Assembly (NCBI RefSeq): GCF_014651515.1 | Contig: NZ_BMXA01000010.1 | Location: 1 to 64,000 of the forward strand | Direction of reading: 5' to 3' | Source: Arenicella chitinivorans | Lineage (GTDB): Bacteria > Pseudomonadota > Gammaproteobacteria > Arenicellales > Arenicellaceae | Length of the DNA: 64,000 bases | Part shown: positions 1 to 7,500 of the stretch, in pieces | Position numbering within the stretch: position 1 is the stretch's first letter | Layout: the number at the start of each line of letters is the position of its first letter | Position numbers and translations under genes: made by a program | Notes under the pieces: model-generated | What the model saw: the letters and a program-made list of their open reading frames with translations, nothing else | What the model was told of the DNA's origin: nothing | Databases searched by the model: none

Positions 1-550
1 GTACTTGGCGAATCAATTTGTCGAGCTGCTTATCGAGTGTTTGAATCTCTTTCTGAACGGCTTTCAGTACACGACGTATTGGCGCGTGTGTCGGTTTTGG
101 CATGCGAGATAAGCGATTCTTTTGCTGTGTTCTGATGGTTAGTAGTTGTGTTCTCAGTGTGATTAAGTCACTGATTTGTTGTAGTTTTTCGGATTTCAAC
201 TGCGTTAAAGCAGGTTTAACCGCTTCGCCATAATGAGCGATGATGAAAGCATCGAGCTTGTCGGTCTTGGCAAGTTGCCCGGTGGCTTTAGCAAAGCTGT
301 GAACGTGCCATGCATTGCAGATAACGATGGGTAACCCAGCATTAAACGCGGCACAGGCGAAGGGCAGTTCGAGTCGCCCTGTCGCCTCAATCAGGATACG
401 ATCGGGCTGAACGAGCGCAAGGCGTTCGATGGCGATTTTGATGCCATGCGGGTTGTTATCGACTGAGAAAAAGTCGCCAGTAGGTCGGATGGCGATGTCC
501 AATCGATCTTTGGAAGTGTCGATGCCGACATTGATTTCAGTTTGGTTCAT
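1..550 (-). CDS. IS110-family transposase, N-terminal part (cut by window edge)
   Basis: The reverse strand is open without a stop from an ATG at 550 to the window edge, giving 183 residues. The RuvC-like DEDD domain of IS110 transposases is visible: Asp11 in GIDTSKDRLDIA, Glu55 in LIEATGRLELP, and Asp97 and Asp100 in FAKATGQLAKTDKLDA. The second half, which in this family holds the serine-containing C-terminal domain, lies outside the window, so intactness cannot be judged. IS110 elements transpose by site-specific recombination. The IS1111-attC subgroup is known to target integron attC sites, which fits the cassette-like DNA beginning about 150 bp upstream of this gene. Subgroup assignment is not possible from this half. 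The family call is secure. Confidence 0.9.
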   Translation of the reverse strand, partial: MNQTEINVGIDTSKDRLDIAIRPTGDFFSVDNNPHGIKIAIERLALVQPDRILIEATGRLELPFACAAFNAGLPIVICNAWHVHSFAKATGQLAKTDKLDAFIIAHYGEAVKPALTQLKSEKLQQISDLITLRTQLLTIRTQQKNRLSRMPKPTHAPIRRVLKAVQKEIQTLDKQLDKLIRQV

Positions 551-705
551 GCTAAGCTACCTCTTGCTTGTTATACGGGCTTGAGTGCTGCGCACCGCGA
601 CGCCACCAGGGCCACATCCCAAAAGACTATTCGAAGTTAAACTTGAGAGATTGCTAGCGCTCCTTCTTGTTATCGGTTTTTAAAACCCGTCGCAAATCGA
701 GCTAC
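551..705. mobile_element. Probable non-coding end of the IS110-family element
   Basis: This stretch between the transposase start and the first attC-like palindrome has no credible ORF. In the IS110 group the non-coding end upstream of the transposase holds the element terminus and encodes the guide (bridge) RNA. In the IS1111 group that RNA lies downstream instead. The exact terminus cannot be placed without a second copy. The assignment rests on position only. Confidence 0.4.
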
Positions 706-727
706 TAACAATGGCCTTCGGCCGTTA
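706..727. repeat. Short palindrome, possible attC remnant
   Basis: TAAC at 706-709 and GTTA at 724-727 flank the inner stem GGCC-TTC-GGCC, so the outer arms correspond to the AAC/GTT ends of an integron attC simple site. At 22 bp it is much shorter than a functional attC (about 57-141 bp). It could be the footprint left where the IS inserted into a cassette boundary. Confidence 0.35.
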
Positions 728-794
728 CCGAAGGTGGGTCTCAATTTACCCGTAAGACGAACATGGAGAAAGGATATTTATGTGTCGGAATCAA

Positions 795-880
795 CCCTAC
801 AAGTTTGCAAAATTTGCTACGTTCGTTTCACTCTTTGCGCGGGACGCGTTTTCAACGCGCCCATTGCAAAGGCGTTAATT
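795..880 (+). repeat. attC-like cassette recombination site
   Basis: A long imperfect hairpin runs from CTTTGC at 833 to GCAAAG at 871, with the perfect inner stem ACGCGTT-TTC-AACGCG (844-859). It is followed by GGCGTTAATT at 871-880 in the place of the R' site (consensus GTTRRRY). The opposite arm probably starts near CCTACAAG at 795. The core GGGACGCGTTTT...GCGCC recurs near 3270-3290 and 4425-4445. Conserved folding with poor sequence conservation is typical of attC sites. The R'' arm is degenerate. Confidence 0.5.
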
Positions 881-895
881 ACACAGGAGGTATCA

Positions 896-1237
896 ATGAA
901 AATCGCATCTTTAATTCTTATTGTTTTATTACTTTGTGGCTGTGCAACGAGTTCTGGCGTTCTCAATCTTGGGCCAGACACATTTTCCGTCTCAATGCAT
1001 GCTGCACCTGCGAGGGGCGGTACGGTCGGCGCTAAGAAGCTTGCTCTTCAAGAAGCAAATAATCATTGCAAAACCATTAGCAAGTATATTTTGGTAACCA
1101 ACATAAATACTTACCCTTCATCACATTTGCCGGGTGGTACTGCAGATATTACTTTTCGCTGTCTCGCAGAGGGCGATCCAGATTTAAAGCGTCCAACTTA
1201 TGAAAAACCAGCCGATATTAAATTTGAAACAAACTAA
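896..1237 (+). CDS. Small lipoprotein in a cassette-like unit
   Basis: The ATG at 896 is chosen because AGGAGG lies at 885-890 just upstream. The reading frame is open further upstream to 734, but that part crosses the attC-like hairpin and lacks a ribosome site. The 113-residue product begins MKIASLILIVLLLCGC, a lipoprotein signal with the lipobox LLCGC, so it is probably anchored in the inner or outer membrane. The mature part carries the pattern PARGGTVGAKKLALQEANNHC, then ILVTN and PGGTADITFRCL. This resembles a family of small proteobacterial lipoproteins of unknown role often seen in accessory DNA. It sits alone between two attC-like repeats, as a single-gene cassette would. No function can be assigned. 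Confidence 0.8.
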   Translation: MKIASLILIVLLLCGCATSSGVLNLGPDTFSVSMHAAPARGGTVGAKKLALQEANNHCKTISKYILVTNINTYPSSHLPGGTADITFRCLAEGDPDLKRPTYEKPADIKFETN

Positions 1238-1250
1238 ATGAATAAGGTAA

Positions 1251-1330
1251 TTAACAAGTTCAAAAACGAAACTGTCAGCGATGCTGGCGGCGACGCCGCT
1301 TAAACGCGGCGCCTGTTTTAAAGGCGTTAC
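1251..1330 (+). repeat. attC-like cassette recombination site
   Basis: The site starts with TTAACAAG at 1251-1258, close to the R'' consensus RYYYAAC, and ends with GGCGTTAC at 1323-1330, close to GTTRRRY. Between them is the strong stem GACGCCGC-TTAAAC-GCGGCG, the usual central hairpin of proteobacterial attC sites. The 80-bp length is within the normal range. It lies directly downstream of the lipoprotein stop and upstream of the next same-strand ORF, the position expected for the attC of the lipoprotein cassette. Confidence 0.6.
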
Positions 1331-1341
1331 ATGTATCCGCA

Positions 1342-1662
1342 ATGAGGGTTCCTACCATTTCATATTATCGCGTACTGTTTGTTGGCTTGATGCTTATGCA
1401 TCTAGCATTATTTATTTGGTTCGCTCTTTCAGAAAGTCTTCAGCCGATGCCTATGCTTGGAAGTATCATAAATTTCGTAGGTGCTATTGGCGTACTATTC
1501 GTTTTCATGACTATTTACGAAATTTTCCTAGAAGACGGAGCGTTTTTTGGTTTAGTTAGCTTTTTCGCAATACCTATACCTATTGTCGGATCAGTGCTTC
1601 TTTTTAAATTCTTAATTAAAATGATTAGAAAGGAGAGTCGTGAAAAGCGTAAAAGCATTTAA
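1342..1662 (+). CDS. Small membrane protein of unknown function
   Basis: This 106-residue ORF starts with ATG at 1342, only 12 bp after the end of the preceding attC-like site, as is usual in gene cassettes that lack long leaders. Three hydrophobic stretches are visible at roughly residues 10-28, 42-62 and 70-93. A strongly basic tail (KMIRKESREKRKS) follows and would face the cytoplasm. There is no clear Shine-Dalgarno sequence, and expression may depend on readthrough from upstream. I recognise no family. It could be a genuine cassette-encoded inner-membrane protein. The hydrophobic pattern and basic end argue against a chance ORF. Confidence 0.6.
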   Translation: MRVPTISYYRVLFVGLMLMHLALFIWFALSESLQPMPMLGSIINFVGAIGVLFVFMTIYEIFLEDGAFFGLVSFFAIPIPIVGSVLLFKFLIKMIRKESREKRKSI

Positions 1663-1752
1663 CAAAGCTCAAAACAATACGAACAACAGTACTATGAGAT
1701 GCGCGCCTAATCTGGTGTCTACTTCTCGTGGGTAGGACCAGCCACTAGACAA
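1658..1752 (+). repeat. Possible degenerate attC-like site
   Basis: TTTAACAAAG at 1658-1667 overlaps the end of the membrane protein gene and resembles an R'' arm. A stem CTGGT-CTAC...GTAG-ACCAG lies at 1712-1741. No good R' arm is visible, so this is a weak call based on its position between two cassette-like genes. Confidence 0.35.
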
Positions 1753-1764
1753 CGAATTGAGCCA

Positions 1765-2382
1765 ATGGAAACAGAAAAAAGTACAGCTCGCAAGAGAGCA
1801 GATGAAATAAAGGATTATCGCTGTAAAAATCTTATAGCTGTAATCGAAGAGCCGAATGACATTCGCAATATTGGAACAGTTATTCGTAATGTGAATGCTC
1901 TCGGTGTAGAGAAAACCTATATAGTAGATAGTCGCAAGGCACTACCTGATGGCTGGGAAGAGATGAGAGAAAGAAAGTCTCTCACAAAGCCCTCGGTGTC
2001 CGCTATAAAATGGAGCTTCGTAAAGCGATTCGATAGCACTGAAGACTGCCTTGATCATTTGCAGAAGAACAGGTTCGCTTCAGTGGTTACATCGCCACAC
2101 GTAAAAGGCAAAGACAATCGAATTTTGCATGAAACTGATTACACAACTTACACCAAGCTTGCAGTTTGGTTCGGTAACGAATCCAGAGGAATTAGTGATA
2201 TTGCCGTAGATCGTAGTGAGTTCTGTGTATCAATTCCAATGTTTGGAATGATTGAAAGCCTAAATCTTGGCACTACGAGTGGTATTGTCCTCTATGAAAT
2301 CACTAAGCAGAGGCGTGCTTATCAAATGAAGTACAAACGTGCCAATCGTGGGCCTAACAAATCAAGCAGCGCCGGTTCTTGA
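1765..2382 (+). CDS. SpoU/TrmH-family RNA 2'-O-methyltransferase in a cassette
   Basis: The 205-residue protein carries the SpoU (SPOUT knot) signatures: EEPNDIRNIGTVIRNVNALG at about residues 28-47 (motif 1), WFGNESRG at about 137-144 (motif 2) and SIPMFGMIESLNLGTTSGI near residues 159-178 (motif 3). Such enzymes methylate ribose 2'-OH groups in tRNA or rRNA using S-adenosylmethionine through a trefoil-knot dimer. The N-terminus lacks the extra substrate-binding domain found in RlmB-type members, so the target RNA is unknown. The gene lies alone between attC-like sites and its last codons are part of one, so the gene is probably cassette-borne. A separate chromosomal rlmB is present at 47208-47966. 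Confidence 0.85.
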   Translation: METEKSTARKRADEIKDYRCKNLIAVIEEPNDIRNIGTVIRNVNALGVEKTYIVDSRKALPDGWEEMRERKSLTKPSVSAIKWSFVKRFDSTEDCLDHLQKNRFASVVTSPHVKGKDNRILHETDYTTYTKLAVWFGNESRGISDIAVDRSEFCVSIPMFGMIESLNLGTTSGIVLYEITKQRRAYQMKYKRANRGPNKSSSAGS

Positions 2383-2392
2383 GGCGTTAGGT
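2352..2392 (+). repeat. attC site with perfect simple-site consensus
   Basis: GCCTAAC at 2352-2358 matches RYYYAAC and GTTAGGT at 2386-2392 matches GTTRRRY, and the two are inverted relative to each other. The inner part (ATCAAG...CTTGAG) is also complementary. At 41 bp it is shorter than usual, so the central arm may be deleted. The stop codon of the TrmH gene (2380-2382) lies inside it, a common cassette configuration. Confidence 0.6.
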
Positions 2393-2405
2393 TGCGGGCC
2401 TGCGC

Positions 2406-2757
2406 ATGGTCAGTGACTACACGCTTGCTCATGAGCTTTACTGTTTCATGGTTTCGGTGCCTGAACTATGGACTTGGACGCAGCTTCAAGGATTGAAAGA
2501 GTCGGGGGGAGACACATAAGGAGTACCGAGGTCCAGATTCCGAGTTAATCTTCAGTCTGAGCGTTCTAGATTCAGGAACTGAGAACGGAAAAGAGTACTT
2601 ACAAGTTTTTGTGAATGTGAGCGAAGTAAATCGCGGCATGTCTCATGGAAGTAGCTATAAGCCACTAGGCACATGCTACATACATATTAAAAATGGCGAG
2701 TTGGATATGCCCACAGCTAAGGATATATTCAATGATCTCCAAAAATACGCCACCTAA
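2406..2757 (+). pseudogene. Frameshifted cassette gene of unknown function
   Basis: An ATG at 2406, 13 bp after the preceding attC, opens a frame that stops at 2517-2519 after 37 residues (begins MVSDYTLAHELY). The +1 frame is open from 2506 and continues as a protein-like sequence (HKEYRGPDSELIFSLS... to IFNDLQKYAT) until TAA at 2755-2757. The switch lies at a run of six G at 2504-2509. Removing one G joins the frames into one product of about 116 residues. The stop codon overlaps the next attC-like R'' arm (ACCTAAC), as in intact cassettes. The gene may be a real pseudogene, a sequencing error in a homopolymer, or a slippage-expressed gene. The family is unknown. Confidence 0.55.
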
Positions 2758-2832
2758 CAAGCGGACAATCTGGTTGGTGCTCTATTTTGTGTATGGCTTC
2801 GCCATGTTACATAAAGCGCTACACCAACCAAA
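2752..2832 (+). repeat. attC-like nested hairpin
   Basis: ACCTAAC at 2752-2758 fits R'' (RYYYAAC). TGGTTGGTG at 2771-2779 pairs exactly with CACCAACCA at 2822-2830. An inner stem ATGGC-TTC-GCCAT sits at 2793-2805, extended by TGT/ACA. The 80-bp nested fold is like larger attC sites, but no clean GTTRRRY arm is present, so it is probably inactive. Confidence 0.5.
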
Positions 2833-3243
2833 ATGCAGCTACACTCTGCTTTAATTTTACAAATGCTTGAGCCCGATTACTCAAAGTATTCATATTCAGA
2901 GTTGCTTGATGTTTTAGAGCATATAGATCGAGAGACACACCCTGATAGGTACGAAAATGCCAGAATAAATTTGGAAGGGGCTGAACCTACAGAGGCAAAA
3001 CCTAATGAACGAAAACGCTCAAAACGGTTTGCAAATAGGATTGCTGGAACTTTCTTGGCTATCTATTCAGTTTATATTGCCGCTATGATTATTTTTACTG
3101 GATACCCAGGTTATCGAAGCTATCTGCATGAATGGTCGTATTTCTTTATAGAGTCCAGTCAATTGCGTCAGACAGTTTCTTTCTGCGTGCTTATTATTGG
3201 CTTCATGCTTACTTACAAATTATGGAAAAAGAAAGATGACTAA
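2833..3243 (+). CDS. Small membrane protein with N-terminal YSELLDVLEHIDRE-type motif
   Basis: The 136-residue ORF begins at ATG 2833, directly after the attC-like hairpin. A second ATG at 2863 (MLEPDYSKY) may be the true start, because the recognisable part begins there. Residues about 14-45 contain SELLDVLEHIDRETHPDRYE, a short helical motif found at the N-terminus of many uncharacterised membrane proteins. A basic linker (NERKRSKRFANR) precedes two hydrophobic segments at about residues 70-90 and 112-130, and the protein ends KLWKKKDD. The topology is therefore N-in with two membrane spans. The function is unknown. It is a single gene between attC-like repeats on the same strand as its neighbours. 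Confidence 0.65.
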   Translation: MQLHSALILQMLEPDYSKYSYSELLDVLEHIDRETHPDRYENARINLEGAEPTEAKPNERKRSKRFANRIAGTFLAIYSVYIAAMIIFTGYPGYRSYLHEWSYFFIESSQLRQTVSFCVLIIGFMLTYKLWKKKDD

Positions 3244-3312
3244 TAAATCTCAAAACAAGCGTCTTCGGCTCGGATGCGTTTTTAATGCGCCCCTTGCAAA
3301 GACGCTGGCCCT
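3238..3312 (+). repeat. Degenerate attC-like site
   Basis: AGCGTCTT at 3258-3265 pairs with AAGACGCT at 3299-3306, enclosing the stem ATGCGTT-TTT-AATGCGC that is almost the same as the cores at 840-860 and 4427-4445. The outer arms (ACTAATA on the left, GACGCTGG on the right) have lost the AAC and GTT triplets, so recombination competence is doubtful. Confidence 0.45.
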
Positions 3313-3336
3313 CAAGAATTAAGGAGAAACAATCAA

Positions 3337-4197
3337 ATGCAGAATATTACGAACATTGGCGTACCGCCCTGGACTCGTTCTGAAATTATTTCCCATCTCG
3401 ATGAATTTGAAGCAATCTATGCAGAGCGTCCTATCAAAGATAATCAAGGAGGTATGAAAGCCCCGCATATGTTTGCTGTTTGGTTCATGGCAAAACAATT
3501 ATCCCCGGATATCATCGTTGAAAGCGGTATATGGAAAGGGCAGAGCACCTGGCTGCTAGAGACAGCATGCCCTGACGCCAAGTTGTTTTCAATTGACTTA
3601 AATCTAGGCTATCGGCAATATATTTCCGACCGTGCTATATATTTAGATAAGGATTTTGCTGAACAGGATTGGTCTGGAATAAGTGATCGTTCGCTCGTAT
3701 TCTTCGATGATCACCAAAACGCCTACAAACGACTACAGCAGTGTAATTGGTTTGGGTTTAAACATATTATATTCGAAGACAACTACCCAGTGACACAAGG
3801 CGATTGTTATAGTCTTAAAAAGGCATTTTCTAATGCGGGTTTTGAACATGTTTACTCTGCATCAAGAACCCTTGGCAATAGTATCGTTGCTAAAGCAGCA
3901 AGACGAGTTGTTGCTCGGCTAGCTGGACTTAATCCAATTGCGCTAACCCCTCAGTATGAAACCGAAAAAATTCCTCCGAACGATGTGGATTCGAGGATGC
4001 TGAAAAAGAATCTTGATGTTTACTACGAATTCCCCCCAGTTTTCAGGACCAGCAAGACCCGCTGGGGCGACGAGTGGGATGATATGACATACCCGACCCC
4101 AAAGCCGTTAATCGAGCAGTCGGGCGAACTATCTCATAAGCTATTTTTAGATGAGGCAGTATTTTATACCTGGATATGTTACGCAAAACTGAAGTAA
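3337..4197 (+). CDS. Class I methyltransferase-like (cephalosporin hydroxylase/TylF-like fold) protein
   Basis: The 286-residue protein starts at ATG 3337 with AAGGAG at 3321-3326. Residues 59-90 read as a Rossmann motif I: a strand (DIIVES), the loop GIWKGQST, and LFSIDL carrying the acidic residue that would bind the cofactor ribose. The later segment SLVFFDDHQNAYKRL (about 125-139) and HIIFEDN (about 148-154) resemble the metal-binding acidic region of TylF/cephalosporin-hydroxylase-like methyltransferases. The substrate is unknown. The last part, from about residue 215, is not recognisable. It is the last large + strand gene of the cassette-like region. The low-G+C codon use is like its neighbours and unlike the housekeeping genes further right. 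Confidence 0.6.
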   Translation: MQNITNIGVPPWTRSEIISHLDEFEAIYAERPIKDNQGGMKAPHMFAVWFMAKQLSPDIIVESGIWKGQSTWLLETACPDAKLFSIDLNLGYRQYISDRAIYLDKDFAEQDWSGISDRSLVFFDDHQNAYKRLQQCNWFGFKHIIFEDNYPVTQGDCYSLKKAFSNAGFEHVYSASRTLGNSIVAKAARRVVARLAGLNPIALTPQYETEKIPPNDVDSRMLKKNLDVYYEFPPVFRTSKTRWGDEWDDMTYPTPKPLIEQSGELSHKLFLDEAVFYTWICYAKLK

Positions 4198-4202
4198 CGA
4201 GT

Positions 4203-4314
4203 GGCTAACAAGGCGCTACACCGGACGGTAATTACGCTGCCCTCGATTGTCGCGGGTGAGATTGGGTGTTATGACTTGTGCGAGCACTATTAGGATTTGT
4301 CTTAGAGATTTATC
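4203..4314. other. Gap after last large cassette gene, possible attC arm
   Basis: GGCTAACAAGGCGC at 4203-4216 resembles the left arm of an attC, but no matching right arm is found within 100 bp. I see no gene in this short stretch. Confidence 0.25.
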
Positions 4315-4452
4315 ATGTTCAAAAAACAACAAACAGAACATGCCAATATAAATACTAAGCACCTTGTCCGCTCGAATGAGCTTGAATCATACAAACACTT
4401 TAAATATCCCTCCCGTGGTCGGGCGGGACGCGTTTTTAATGCGCCTCGGTAA
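4315..4452 (+). CDS. Possible 45-residue ORF running into an attC-like hairpin
   Basis: ATG at 4315 opens a 45-residue frame (begins MFKKQQTEHANINTKHL) that stops at 4450-4452 inside the downstream hairpin. Its last residues (GRAGRVFNAPR) are encoded by the attC-like core, and the same GRVFNAP reading occurs in the frame through the hairpin near 840-860. It may be a truncated cassette gene or a chance ORF. There is no clear ribosome site. Confidence 0.25.
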   Translation: MFKKQQTEHANINTKHLVRSNELESYKHFKYPSRGRAGRVFNAPR

Positions 4453-4462
4453 GTGGGCGTCA
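4420..4462 (+). repeat. attC-like core hairpin, last copy of the array
   Basis: The core GGGACGCGTT-TTT-AATGCGCC at 4425-4445 repeats those near 842 and 3272, followed by GTGGGCGTCAT. It lies just before the convergent gene at 4536 and marks the last cassette-type repeat I can see. Confidence 0.4.
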
Positions 4463-4535
4463 TCTGTGTTGGCAGTACTATGAGAGTCTGTCAGGCGGTA
4501 TGTATCCATATATGCCCATTAAAACGTTTAACCTG

Positions 4536-7500
4536 CTAGAAATCGGCGGGTGAAGAGAGGAATTGTTGAAACTGTCTGTAAAGCACTGTGACGGGATAAA
4601 CGGATAGCGCGAAATTGTTGTCCTTGCTCATTTCCTTAATATGGTTGTCAGGATCAATTTCCACGAATACAGGGATATATCCCATGGTTTCTAGGGCTGA
4701 TGAAATTTCATTTGTGTACTCCAAATCGATGCTTAGATCTTGGGAATCTCTCGGGTGCAGGATATCTATTTGCTTATCACCTACTATAGTTAATTTTTCC
4801 TTGTTATTGACATCAAAAGTAGATGTTAATATTTTTTCTTCACTATAGTAGAATCTTACTGTCACATTTTTAGCACGTTTCAACGACCAGTTGCGGACAG
4901 TGGAGGTAATCCGCAGCTTTCTGTCTTCTTCTATTAATTCTGTTTTTATATCAAGCGACAATAGCTTGAGTGAACTTTTTTTAAGGCCAAGATACGGTAT
5001 AACCATCCCTAAGTCAGGGTGCTCGTAATACTGCTGCCAATAAGTAGGGAGTACTTTGTTAACAGGGACCCTCACTGCATAGCTAAGACGAATCATATTA
5101 GCTTGGTCGATGTAAAAGTATGGATGGATCTTGAAATCTTTGATGTCCTGATCAGGTGGGGGTAACCTAGGCAAGTTAAGTTCCAGACTAAACGTATTTT
5201 CAATGGTATAACTCGATAACTCCAACTGATGATAAGATTCTTCTAAATTTGACTCAATTTCTGTAGACAGACTGACAATTGCTGGAAACTCTACACCGAT
5301 TGAAACTGATCCAGACACCGTTGTTGTCGCAGAAATTGATGTGCTATTCGTCTCATTATTCAAATCCTTGAATTCGATTTTGTAGGTACGATGCATATTC
5401 GGATTAACACTAATCTCTTTTCCCCATAGAAGTCGCTGAATATCCTCAGGTTCTCTAGGCGGGTAAGATAAAAGGTTTCCGGCCTGATGCGAGGCTCTTC
5501 TAAATAAATTACGTCCTAGCTCTGAAAGCTTCATAGGTTGAGATGATGGCCTAACAAATAAAAAACGCCCGGATGGCTCGTCTCCGATAAAAACAGGGTA
5601 TTCGTATACTTCGTAGTTGATCCCCACGTACAACACCACGTCCTGCTTATCAACCTCAATGATTTCACTTTGAATAACTTCTTTTGTGCTCGTGTATGCG
5701 TTTTCGGTTGATTTGTCAAACCTGCTAGAAACTACTGCGTTGATCTTAGTGCCGAAAATATCGCCAATAGAGTTGAAGGAAGTTTCCAACTTTTTCGATT
5801 TTGACTGGCTTGTTTTGAACACGATATTCCTCTTTTCCTGTTTAGAACTTTGAGACGTGAAGGTGAGTGTCGGAATTTCGCCATCTGCGTAGTCAATCAA
5901 TGAGGAAAATGGGATTGCGTCCAGTACCGCCAAGGGCTGTAGCCTATGCGTGATTGTATAGTTCCTTGGGTCTCTTGTACTAATTTCTTTATTTGAAAAT
6001 GCTACTGCCGAGGGCCATATCTGAAAATCTTTGGAATCTCTCTTGTACCCCTTATCAACAATTTCAAATTGTCTATCATCTTTGTTTAGCTTAAAAATAC
6101 GCTTGGTGACTTTGACATTGCTTATCCCTGCGGATGATGGTGATAGTTTAGAGCAATCTTGAACTATATATAGCTGTTCTCCTATATGAGTCCCTCTTGA
6201 ATAATTCCAGAAATCACCTTCGTCCGATTCGAAAGCACGCCGCATTTCTTCATCTCTATTCAAAGTTCCATTGCTTTTCTGGGAAAATATCTCTAAGCAC
6301 TGGTGTTGATTTTCTGAATATAAAAAATAAATAACATTACCGATATTATGAAGCATTGTAGTTTGGGTCATCCAAACCCAATCCTGCAAATTTGCAATTG
6401 CTACAGGATACTTTTTATCCCATATTTGGATATATTCTAATCCGGTCCATTTGTACCCCACTAAATTGTTGCTATGAAATTTGTGCAGATTCAAATACAC
6501 AAATCCATTTAAGCAGATAACGCTTGGGTTGAGTGAGCCAAGAAATCTTACATTTTCGTATGACTGGACTGAAATCAGGCATTGAACTTTGTTTAACCTG
6601 ATTTGCTTGGAGGGGATGTTAATAGTCAGCCGAATTATACTAGTAACAAGCTTCCCATCATTTGTAAAACCGCTTAACACAATCACCAAAATGATCGCAT
6701 CTTTCGTTTGATTTTGTTCCGTAGAAATGTCTAAACCGCAAATGGAATCTTGTGCTATCCCCATATTGTGTTTAGTGACTGGTAGTTTTCCCCATACACT
6801 TTTCCCCCCTTTGGAAAAGGAGTAAATATCTACTTTAAACTGAGTTTCATCTACCGATACTGTTATGATCTGCTCTTTCCTCGGTACCCCTAGGACATCA
6901 CAGGCGGCTGATTTAGTGTAATAGTTGGTGTGTTCTTTGTATAATTCCTGGTATCTGGAAAGCGAATTAAGATCTACTTGTGCCAAAGTGATCTCTGTAT
7001 TTTTTTGAGAGAGCATTTGCAGCCCATTGGATTCTGTATCAAAACTTCCAATAAGAGCGTCAACTTTTGAAAGGTTCGCCACCTCCCGAGTACTCGAATT
7101 CCTTTCTTCGGCGAATTCTTCAGGAGTTATTCTTGAATCAACAATCAGCGCAGCCGATGTTGAGATAGACGTTCTACTAAATTCGCCAGTCGTTTCGGTA
7201 ATCGATCGGATATAGCCCATCGGGAGCGTGAATTTCCAGCTATCACTGGACGTCTCATCCATTGGCCTACCAGATTGAACAGATTGATGTTTTTCCCGTT
7301 GTGAGGGAGGTTCTTTAAACTCTAGTTGATCTGAAATAGGTGATTCTGATTCTTTAAGAGACATTGTTTCTGCCCAGCTAGCGAATTGTAAGATTTCCGC
7401 TTGCCAGTTTGGCCTCTCCTTGAATGCATGATGCACTTGTCGATCTAGTTCGTGATCACCAGCCTCCAGTTTTTTCAGTGAAAGACCGGAGATGTCGTTG

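Noticed and set aside
734-895. N-terminal extension of the small lipoprotein ORF
   Set aside because: It crosses an attC-like hairpin, has no ribosome site, and the lipoprotein signal starts at 896 behind AGGAGG.
700-4460. CRISPR array
   Set aside because: The repeats are few, irregularly spaced, imperfect and separated by whole genes. No short regular repeat-spacer series is present anywhere in the window.
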